Shown in pieces: positions 32,904 through 39,734 of a stretch of 39,734 bases of DNA. The stretch lies in NCBI GenBank assembly GCA_030064985.1, contig JASJDV010000009.1, positions 1 to 39,734 of the forward strand. The letters run 5' to 3'. The DNA is from Simkaniaceae bacterium (lineage in GTDB: Bacteria; Chlamydiota; Chlamydiia; Chlamydiales; Simkaniaceae). A model generated the notes under the pieces. It had not been told where the DNA came from. It worked only from the letters and a program-made list of their open reading frames with translations, and did no database searches. Within the stretch, counting starts at the first letter, position 1. Every line of letters starts with the position of its first letter. The translations under genes and the position numbers were made by a program.

Positions 32904-34489
32904 CTAGGGGATTTTTCTTAGGAGCTCACCAAAAGAAGTATAGAGAGATGCTTTCCAGTTTTCGATGTTGCGAGACTTGGAGCTAAAGTTAACACCAACA
33001 AGAGCGATTTCTTTTCCTTTTTGAAGAAATTGTTCGTGGTACTTTTTCTCCAAAATTTGGTTAAGGGCAACTTCCGCGCTGCTATCTGGTTTGAGCTCTA
33101 GAATATAGGTTGTTTCAGGCATTTCTATAACGAGATCGATACGTCCTAAATTGGTTAACTTTTCTCCGTAGACTCCAAATCCCATCCCTTTCAAAATCCC
33201 CAAAAGGATCCCCTGATAGGTGCTTTCCTTAGCCTTTATAAAAAGCTGGTAAGGGAAACTAGAAAGGGTTATCTTTATTTGATCAAAAAAGGCGTTGAGG
33301 TTCTGATTTTCCAGGGTCTCTTGACATTCCGTTGAGAGTGTGGGATCGATAGCCGCAAAATGATTGACCAGAGTTTCAAGAAAGGATTCCGTGACTTCCT
33401 GGTTGGGAAAATCGAGCTGGTAACGGTTTGTAAGCGAATCATAGCCGCTGATTGTAAGATAACCTGTTTGAAATATCAAAGCAGATAGATCGATTTGTTC
33501 CAAATTGCTGATGTCTGAAAGCATACTTTTTGACGCAGTGGTTCCACTTAACGGGACAATAGGTCTTGGGTGCTTGTTAATTTCATCAATAAGAAATGAA
33601 GGAGTTCCAGAGCTATACTAATAACTTTGAGCTTCTTTTTCATCCATGAAATTAAGTGTTGAAAAGGGGTTATAAACGCAGAGTTCTCCTTTTGAAAACG
33701 GTAGCCATTATACCACGTGCGCACCTCGTCTAAGATAGCCTCTTCTGTAACAGTTGTTTCTCGCTCACTTCGCTGCTTAGAGATCAGCTGAATATAGTCC
33801 TTAAAACTGTGTTTTAACTCTTCTTCAGTGTAACCCATCATTCCGGCATATCTAGGATCCATGGTGATATCTTTTAAGTTGTTCGGTCCGGAAAAAAGGG
33901 AGACTTGGGAAAATTTGCTAACGCCAGTAACAAAGGTAAATTTTAAGTACTTATCGAGACTTTTTAGGGTTCCAAAAAAGGCCTTTAGAAGGTCGCGATT
34001 TTTTTCGGCTAACTCAGGGTCTTTACGATTGTTAATAATCGCACTGTCATATTCGTCCACAAGAACAACGACTCGATTTTTTTCTGAAAGACGGATGATT
34101 AACCTGTTAAGTCTTGACAGGTAAGAGGATCCTTCAATAAGTATTTCATGGAGCTTTGAAACGTCATCAATGGCATCTTCCAGACCTTTTTTAAAGTCTT
34201 TAGAAGTGGTGCTTAGAACTTTTGCAAAATCAAAATGCAAAACTGGATGGTCTTGCCAGTCAAAATCGCTATCATAGATTTGACAGTCCTTGAACAGCTC
34301 TTTATTTCCTTTAAAGATTTCTTCCAAGGTATTCAGGAAAAGAGACTTCCCAAATCTCCTGGGACGCGACAGGAAATAATGCTTTCCATTTGCAATTAGA
34401 TCTCTTGCAAAGCCTGTCTTGTCGACATAGATATGTCCCTCTTCAAGGATCTCTTGGATATTTTGTAGTCCTATAGGAAGCTTTTTCAT
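32904..34489 (-). pseudogene. AAA-ATPase-like / PD-(D/E)XK nuclease protein, frameshift plus nonsense
   Basis: The 5' part (34489-33548) encodes the AAA_ATPase_like domain: KLPIGLQNIQEI, YVDKTGFARDLI, P-loop SRPRRFGKSLFLNTLEE and Walker B VVVLVDEYDSAI. After WYNGYRFQKE a frameshift near 33690 leads off frame. The correct frame continues ELCVYNPFSTLNFMDEKEAQ and SY, meets TAG at 33618-33620 (from TGG; family SYWY), and goes on SSGTPSFLIDEINKHPRP. The 3' part (33524-32904) carries the PDDEXK_9 nuclease, GRIDLVIEMPETTYILELKP. Total intact length would be ~520 aa. These proteins are multicopy in environmental chlamydiae; their role is unknown. Confidence 0.85.
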
Positions 34490-34714
34490 CTTTTTGTTCC
34501 TGGTTCTTTCTCCAAGTTATACCATCCTTTGCTGGATTTCCATAGAGAAAGACACAACTTTTTGAAGAAAGGATACAAAAATTTTTCCTTTATTTTTCTC
34601 GAGAGAGAAACAAAAAAGAGCCTTCTTTTGACCGTTTTTTGTTTGGTTCAATCTTTGATTGTTTTAATTAAACTAATACTTTTCAGTACGCCTCTTATGA
34701 GTTATAAAAGGGGA

Positions 34715-36157
34715 ATGTTAGTGATCACGGTTCAAGGAAATTTCAAAGAAGCTAAGAAAATCATTCAAACAGCCTCAAAGCTTGGTGATGCAGTAGAATT
34801 TCGGTTGGACCTCATGGAAGAAGTCGATTTTCTCCACCTTTCAAAACTCAAAGCTTGTTCAAAACTTCCCATTATTTTTACCCTCAGAAAGCAATCACAG
34901 GGGGGAAGGTTTCTAGGAAGTGAAGCGGAAAGAGAGGCAAAACTCCTCGAGCTTTTAACGTTAAAGCCTGACTATGTCGATCTCGAATATGATGCGAATT
35001 TTTTCGATAAAATTGACCCGGAAGTTCAAGTCATCTCTTCTTATCATAATTTGGAAAAGACCCCAGACAATTTGGAAAAGATCTTACAGAAAATGATGGA
35101 TACACCTGCTGCCATTTACAAGCTAGCAACGATGGCTCATTCTTCCTTAGATGCTCTTAGGATGCTTTTGTTTGTGAAGAAGAGAAAGAGTGTAGCGGGA
35201 ATGTGCACAGGAGCTTTCGGGGAAATCACACGCATTTTAGCTCCGGTTGTCGGGAGTCCTCTCGCTTATACTTTTTTGGACAAAGAGACGATGCCAGGAC
35301 AAATCTCTATATACGAGCTCATCAACACCTACCACTATCCAACGCTCAATCAATCAACAGAAATCTATGGGCTGATCGGAGATCCCGTTACTGAAAGTAT
35401 TGGGCATTTCTGCTACAATCAGATCTTCAAAAAAGCAAAAAAAAACGGGGTTTATGTAAAAATCTCTTTAAAGCCTTTCGAGGTATCTGAATTTTTCAGA
35501 CTCACAAAAAAGCTCCCTTTTGTTGGGCTGAGTGTGACCATGCCCCTTAAAGAGACTGTAGCTCCTCATCTAGCAGAAATGGATCCTCAAACAAAAAAAG
35601 TTGGGGCGATCAATACTTTGGTAAGGAGAAAAGGGGAATGGTTTGGAACAAATACCGATGGAAAGGGAGCTCTTGATGCTCTGGAAAAAAAAGGAAAAGT
35701 TTGCCAAAAAACCCTTGTAATTATTGGCGCGGGGGGAGCTGCAAAAGCGATCAGTACAGAGGCTTCAAAGCGGGGCGCTCGAGTCATTATTACTAACCGC
35801 ACCTTTGAAAAAGCTCAGGCCCTTGCTCATCAAATTCAAGGGGTAGCCATTCCTATGCATGAAATCGATCAATGTCCCTATGATATCATTGTGAATACGA
35901 CGGCTGTTGGAATGGTGCCAAAAACAGGGGAGACTCCTATTGCACCTGAGTTTGTTAGAAAAAACGCAGTAGGTTTTGATGTGGTGATGCGCTTGAAAAA
36001 GACAAGCTTCCTCAACACTATCCAAAATAAAGGGGGAGATATTGTCTGTGGTTACGAAATGTATGCGCAGCAAGTTTTAGGGCAGTTAAAAGCATGGTCC
36101 ATTCAAAGGATAAGCGATGAGGAAGCTCTTTCGTTAATTGAACATTTTACCCCATGA
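34715..36157 (+). CDS. aroDE: bifunctional 3-dehydroquinate dehydratase / shikimate dehydrogenase
   Basis: 480 aa from ATG 34715. Residues ~1-210 are type I dehydroquinase: EFRLDLMEEV, PIIFTLRKQSQGG, the catalytic His in VISSYHNLEKTP and the Schiff-base Lys in AAIYKLATMAHS. Residues ~215-480 are shikimate dehydrogenase: YGLIGDPVTESIGH, VTMPLKET (Lys), GAINTLV, GTNTDGKGA and the nucleotide loop IGAGGAAKAI, then GYEMYAQQ. This fusion is typical of Chlamydiae and plants and performs steps 3 and 4 of the shikimate pathway. The frame is open upstream to 34529, but AAGGGG at 34705-34710 points to ATG 34715 or GTG 34721; homologues also start near here. A 19-bp sequence at 34532 recurs at 1439. Confidence 0.93.
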   Translation: MLVITVQGNFKEAKKIIQTASKLGDAVEFRLDLMEEVDFLHLSKLKACSKLPIIFTLRKQSQGGRFLGSEAEREAKLLELLTLKPDYVDLEYDANFFDKIDPEVQVISSYHNLEKTPDNLEKILQKMMDTPAAIYKLATMAHSSLDALRMLLFVKKRKSVAGMCTGAFGEITRILAPVVGSPLAYTFLDKETMPGQISIYELINTYHYPTLNQSTEIYGLIGDPVTESIGHFCYNQIFKKAKKNGVYVKISLKPFEVSEFFRLTKKLPFVGLSVTMPLKETVAPHLAEMDPQTKKVGAINTLVRRKGEWFGTNTDGKGALDALEKKGKVCQKTLVIIGAGGAAKAISTEASKRGARVIITNRTFEKAQALAHQIQGVAIPMHEIDQCPYDIIVNTTAVGMVPKTGETPIAPEFVRKNAVGFDVVMRLKKTSFLNTIQNKGGDIVCGYEMYAQQVLGQLKAWSIQRISDEEALSLIEHFTP

Positions 36158-36168
36158 ACCTATCCCGA

Positions 36169-37182
36169 ATGAAAGATCTAGACAAAGCATTTAAAGATGC
36201 TTTCGACAAAAAGCAACCTTTAAAAAGAATCCCTAAATTCAAAAGGAAAGGGCTAAATGATAGCTTTAGACTTCTCGAGCCCAAAAGCATTCAGATAGAA
36301 AACCGTCGCATTCAACTTCCTAAATGAGGTTGGTTAGGTTTCCGCAAGAGCCAGTCTATTAGAAGGAACGATCAAAAATGCCACAGTTACAAGAAGTGCA
36401 GGCCAATACTACATCAGCGTTCAAGTAGAGCAAGAAGTCCAGCAGTCATCTCCTAAAGCAGATGGTGCCATAGGCATTGATCTTGGGATGAAAACCTTTG
36501 TCGCTTGGCTTCCGATGGGAAGAGCTTCGATTCAGCAAATGCTTTTAAGAACTTGCAGAGCAAATTCGCTAAGATTCAAAGACATCTTTCAAGGAAGAAA
36601 AAGTTTTCCGGAAACTGGAAAAAAGAAAAATTCAGAAAATCCACAGTAAGATCTGCAGTATAAGACGAGATTTTCAACATAAACTTTCAACGAAACTCAG
36701 CAAAAACCACGCGATGATTGTCACTGAAGGTTTGAAAATGAGTCATATGAGCAAATCCGCTAGTGGAACACCAGAGCATCCGGGAAAAAATGTTCGTGCG
36801 AAATCAGATCTTAAGCAGATCTATTTTAGAGCAAGGATGATCTGAGTGTAAAAGGGAGCTTAACTATAAGCTTGAATGGCTAGGGGGAGTCTACGATGTA
36901 GGTGAATCCCTCGCATACCTCTCAAAAATGTTCTTGTTGTTCAAACATTGACAAAGAGAGCCGGAAAAGCCAAGAGAAGTTTTGTTGCATTCGTTGTGGG
37001 TATGAAGAGAATGCAGATATAAACGCTGCAAAGAATATTTTAGCAGCAGGGCATGCCGTGTTAGCCTGCGCTCGACAAAAGCGTTAGCAGCATCGTAGAA
37101 GTAGGAACCTCTGAACATGGGCGAGCTAGTTTCAGCCTGAGAAATCGGGAATCTCCTCCCTAAAGGAAGAAGAGGATGTCAA
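36169..37182 (+). mobile_element. IS605-like element, decayed copy 2 with tnpB pseudogene
   Basis: A tnpB copy related to the intact one at 167-1384. It starts at the equivalent of TnpB residue 84 (KDLDKAFKDAFDKK) eleven bases after the aroDE stop, so the left end and the first 83 codons are lost. A TGA at 36325-36327 and several frameshifts break it. The RuvC start (GAIGIDLGMKTFV), the zinc knuckle and NADINAAKNILAAGHAV (to ~37075) are still legible. The right-end omegaRNA-like block is retained (37046-37182) and ends GAAGAGGATGTCAA. DNA beyond it is CAGTAAAAAATCGCTAC. Confidence 0.85.
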
Positions 37183-37321
37183 CAGTAAAAAATCGCTACA
37201 ATCTTTGAAAAATTGAATGTATTTTGAGGGCGTTTTCTTGCTCATAAGAGAAATTTCACTTGAGATATTTGGAAACAATAGCTAGGATGCTGGTGGTAAG
37301 ATATAGACTGAAGAGAGCCCC

Positions 37322-38089
37322 ATGCAAAGAAGACTAAAGCCACTACTTGACATTCAAGAACTTGATATTAAGATGATCCGCTTAATGCGCGTAAAAAAAC
37401 AGCGTCAGCGAGAGTTAAAGCAAATCGAATCGCTCAGAACAGAGCTTAAAGAGCAGCTGAAGCTTAAAGAAGAAGAGATCAAGGAAATTGAACCCCAAGT
37501 CAATGGTCTCGAAGAAAAAATTCAAACTTTGACAGATAAGTATAAAAAACTTGAGTCACAACAAGCTAGCGTGAAGAAAGTCGAAGAATTTAATGCGCTC
37601 ATCCAAGAAATGACCACTGTAGAAAGAGAAAAAATTGCTCTTGAAACGCAAACTTCTAACATTCTTGACCGTAAGTCTGCTGAAGAAGAAATTCTAGAAA
37701 AAATCAAAGAAAACTTAGCGGTTTCTGAAACCAATAGTCTTGAACTTGAAAAAGACATCAGATCAAGCATTGATCAAATTAACACGGAAGGTCAAAAACT
37801 TAAAGCTGAAAAAGATCAAATCGTCGTGAATGCTGATCCTGAAATCTTGAAAATTTACGAAAGACTCCTGCGCAATAAAAGAGATCGCGTGATTGTATCG
37901 ATTGAAAATCGCAGCTGCAGCGGTTGCCACATTGCTCTTACCCTTCAACATGAAAATCTTGTACGAAAGGGAGAGTCTATAGCGTTTTGTGAGCATTGCT
38001 CACGCATCCACTATTGGGAAGAAAGCAAAGTTGTCGAAGGTGCCACTGCTCAACCACGTCGCCGTAGACGTGGAACAGTAAAAGCGTAA
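37322..38089 (+). CDS. cdsZ: coiled-coil zinc-ribbon protein, CdsZ/CT398 homologue
   Basis: 255 aa. Residues ~10-180 form a long antiparallel coiled coil rich in E/K/Q/L, beginning LKPLLDIQELDIKMIRLMRV. The C-terminus is a four-cysteine zinc ribbon: CSGCHIALT and FCEHCSRIHYW, ending in an Arg-rich tail (PRRRRRG). C. trachomatis CT398 (CdsZ) has this structure and was reported to bind type III secretion parts and sigma-54. More widely, these proteins are called C4-type zinc-ribbon proteins. Followed immediately by rnpB on the same strand. Confidence 0.9.
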   Translation: MQRRLKPLLDIQELDIKMIRLMRVKKQRQRELKQIESLRTELKEQLKLKEEEIKEIEPQVNGLEEKIQTLTDKYKKLESQQASVKKVEEFNALIQEMTTVEREKIALETQTSNILDRKSAEEEILEKIKENLAVSETNSLELEKDIRSSIDQINTEGQKLKAEKDQIVVNADPEILKIYERLLRNKRDRVIVSIENRSCSGCHIALTLQHENLVRKGESIAFCEHCSRIHYWEESKVVEGATAQPRRRRRGTVKA

Positions 38090-38114
38090 CTTTCAATAAA
38101 TAGAGGTAAAAAAC

Positions 38115-38481
38115 TACGGAGTAGGATGCAATCGCTGTTGCAAAAGCTCAGCTTATGCAAGAGAGGAAAGTCTGGACTTCATAGAAAAAGGTGCCAGCGA
38201 AATGCTGGGGGCCGTAAGGCTACGGAAAGTGCAACAGAAAACAGACCGCTGTCCATAGGATAGGTAGGGTGAAAATGTTGGGTTTAGGACCTAGCTCCAT
38301 GTTAGTAATACCATGGTGATGCAAACCCCATCTGAAGCAAGAAAAAAGTTCCAGCTGTTTTTCGCAACGGAACTTTTTCAAGATCGCTTGAGGATCCTAG
38401 CAATAGTATCCCTAGATGAATGATTGCAGCTTGCAGCTTGCAGTTTGCAAGTGACAGAATCCGGCTTATTCCCCCTCCGGA
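38115..38481 (+). ncRNA. rnpB: RNase P RNA, bacterial type A
   Basis: Conserved regions are in order: GAGAGGAAAGTCTGGACTTC with ATAG, GGTGCCAGCGAAATGCTGGG, GGAAAGTGCAACAGAAAACA then GACCGC, GGTAGGGTGAAAATGTTGG and ACAGAATCCGGCTTATT. The 5' CGGAG(TAGGA) pairs with the 3' (CCCCC)TCCG to close P1, which sets the ends to within a few bases. Length ~367 nt is normal. It processes tRNA 5' ends with RnpA. A strong terminator follows at 38489. Confidence 0.93.
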
Positions 38482-38488
38482 ATTTTGG

Positions 38489-38519
38489 GCGTCAACGCTT
38501 GTCGTTGACGCTTTTTTTT
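38489..38519 (+). terminator. rho-independent terminator of rnpB
   Basis: GCGTCAACG-CTTGT-CGTTGACGC and eight T. The stem overlaps the last codons of the convergent xerC gene (SVNDKR-stop), so one sequence serves both. Confidence 0.9.
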
Positions 38520-39403
38520 GCTCTCGGGTGAGCACGTTCATAAGCTTCTCGCTTTAATCTGGTGGAAACGCGTGTATAAATTGTTGTTGTTCCTAGAGAC
38601 GAGTGACCCAGAAGAACTTGGATTGTTTTGAGATCCATTCCTTTTTCTAGACAATGGGTTGCAATCGTATGACGCATTATATGAGGAGTGATGTTTCCAG
38701 CAAGCCCACTTTTTCGGAGATAATTTTTAAAAAGTCGGTCGATTGAGCGCGCGGTTAAACGTTTTCCCCATTTATTTAGAAAAATAGCTTCGTGGTCTTT
38801 CTCGCAGTGCGGTTTTCCTTTTTCGTAGCGGCGGGGATCTTGCAAATAATTTTGCATCCATCTAGCCGCAGTCTGAGTCATCGGAACAACCCGTTCTTTC
38901 TTCCCTTTTCCTTTAACTCTAATTGAGCGTTCCCTGAAATTGAAATCAAAACGATTCAAGGATACGAGCTCACTAATACGAAGACCCGAACTATAAAACA
39001 GCTCCATGATAGATCGATCGCGTAGTCCAAGGAGCTTGCTGGTATCGGGTTGCCTAAAAAGTTCTTCAACTTCTTGATAAGAAAGCGCCTTAGGAATCGG
39101 TTTACACAGCTTGGGATTTTCAACATCAATGGCAGGATTTACATGAATTTTTTTCTTTCTCAAAAGGTATTTGAACAGGGAACGAATCGATGAAAGGTGG
39201 CGAAGGACGGTCCGTTTTGAAACCCCTTTCATTTGTAGATGTCCTAGATAGTTTCGGATGAGCTTTTTATCTACCTCTCTTTTTGCTACAAAGCTTTCAA
39301 ATGCCTTCAGGTCGAGGTGGTAATTGCGTAAGGTATGTTCCGAAGCATTTTTGACCATTTCCATGTGAAGCATAAAATCTTGAATAGTTCTTTTTAGATG
39401 CAT
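38492..39403 (-). CDS. xerC: tyrosine recombinase XerC/XerD family
   Basis: 303 aa. N-terminal SAM-like core-binding domain (HMEMVKNASEHTLRNYHLDL). Catalytic residues visible: Arg in SGLRISELVSLNR, Lys in KGKKERVVPM, HxxR in HIMRHTIATHCL, His in VLLGHSSLGTT and the nucleophile Tyr in IYTRVS. Xer recombinases resolve chromosome dimers at dif; no dif site was seen here. TAGGA lies upstream of ATG 39403. XerC versus XerD cannot be told from this alone. Convergent with and overlapping the rnpB terminator. Confidence 0.88.
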   Translation of the reverse strand: MHLKRTIQDFMLHMEMVKNASEHTLRNYHLDLKAFESFVAKREVDKKLIRNYLGHLQMKGVSKRTVLRHLSSIRSLFKYLLRKKKIHVNPAIDVENPKLCKPIPKALSYQEVEELFRQPDTSKLLGLRDRSIMELFYSSGLRISELVSLNRFDFNFRERSIRVKGKGKKERVVPMTQTAARWMQNYLQDPRRYEKGKPHCEKDHEAIFLNKWGKRLTARSIDRLFKNYLRKSGLAGNITPHIMRHTIATHCLEKGMDLKTIQVLLGHSSLGTTTIYTRVSTRLKREAYERAHPRAKKSVNDKR

Positions 39404-39734
39404 GAACGTATCCTATCATATTAGGGGTTATTTGATTTTTGAAGAATTTCTCCAGAAATTTTCGGTGGATTCTGATACACATGTAAATTTGCAAAACCCT
39501 TAAGAGCTTGTTTATGCTCACAAAAAATTTGTAGTAAAAAACAAAAATCTTTTACGTTTATTCCATGCAATGTCTATCCAAGCTATTCTTTTTTTGGTGC
39601 TTGCCAGGAATCATCCAATTTTTTGCGCTGGAGACTTCTTTCTTCAGATGGAGGAGGAAAGCGCGATTTCCTATAGTTAACTGTACAAACAGCCCCTCAA
39701 AAAAATCAAGGGGCAAAATAAATTTGTTGGTTAC
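39404..39734. other. no gene recognised at the right edge
   Basis: AT-rich. A GCCCCT...AGGGGC inverted repeat at about 39690-39714 could be a terminator or attenuator of a gene beyond the window. A minus-strand 30-codon open stretch (RKSRFPPPSEERSLQRKKLD...) lacks a start codon and is not called. Confidence 0.4.

Noticed and set aside
34529-34714. Extra 62 codons upstream in the aroDE frame
   Set aside because: The stretch is Phe/Leu-rich and unlike any aroDE N-terminus; the ribosome-binding site and the family start point to 34715 or 34721.
36902-37087. 61-codon zinc-finger frame as a separate gene
   Set aside because: It is the 3' end of the broken tnpB copy 2, matching the intact TnpB from its zinc knuckle to its RuvC III motif.
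39590-39700. Minus-strand 30-codon proline/charged peptide at the right edge
   Set aside because: No start codon in frame after the upstream stop and too short to judge.
1-39734. CRISPR array
   Set aside because: The only regular tandem repeats (25977-26041) are three imperfect 21-22 bp units without spacers. The repeated right ends are dispersed transposon ends.

Overview
The window comes from a member of the Chlamydiota, most likely an environmental (Simkania/Waddlia/Parachlamydia-like) lineage. The signs are a fused AroD-AroE shikimate enzyme, a CdsZ/CT398-like coiled-coil zinc-ribbon protein, a SET-domain protein, a DASS carrier, an mcsA-mcsB pair, mutL-pepP adjacency, and the rpsB-tsf-pyrH-frr block next to a PBP2 gene, the neighbourhood that holds ompA in Chlamydia. 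The species cannot be fixed from sequence alone. Most of the window is AT-rich. Two patches, about 1.5-4.96 kb and 26.4-27.3 kb, are visibly richer in G+C and look acquired.

Layout. 1-1.43 kb: an IS605-like element with an intact tnpB and the remnant of a divergent tnpA. 1.53-4.96 kb: a truncated RecB-like nuclease/helicase and the 5' half of a small helix-turn-helix gene. 4.96-5.24 kb: a short tnpB-less derivative of the element. 5.2-9.65 kb: a repeat-protein gene, a dicarboxylate carrier, an ankyrin/SET protein and an O-antigen-ligase-like membrane protein. 9.65-17.2 kb: pbp2, a possible structured RNA, an exported protein, tRNA-Gly, and rpsB-tsf-pyrH-frr. 17.3-20.6 kb: a second derivative, tRNA-Glu, tRNA-Lys, and a minus-strand operon mcsA-mcsB-(cytidylyltransferase/SDR fusion). 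21-25.1 kb: an SH3b protein, a zinc-binding protein, PhoH and a small basic protein. 25.2-25.9 kb: a VapBC-type toxin-antitoxin pair. 26.1-27.3 kb: a third derivative, the 3' half of the same kind of helix-turn-helix gene, and a collapsed type III Mod/Res pair. 27.5-31.55 kb: tRNA-Ser, a membrane-anchored protein, mutL and pepP. 31.8-34.5 kb: a truncated HerA and a broken AAA-ATPase/PD-(D/E)XK gene. 34.7-39.4 kb: aroDE, a decayed tnpB copy, cdsZ, rnpB and xerC.

The most notable feature is the dispersed tnpB family. There is one intact TnpB nuclease gene, one broken copy and three short copies without tnpB. All five keep a closely related ~130-nt right end of the kind that encodes the TnpB guide RNA (omegaRNA), and each abuts different flanking DNA. 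Two of the short copies lie in inverted orientation 21 kb apart and touch the two complementary halves of what looks like one helix-turn-helix gene. This suggests a nuclease/helicase - HTH - type III R-M island that was split. The core genes between them (translation, UMP kinase, PBP2) look intact.
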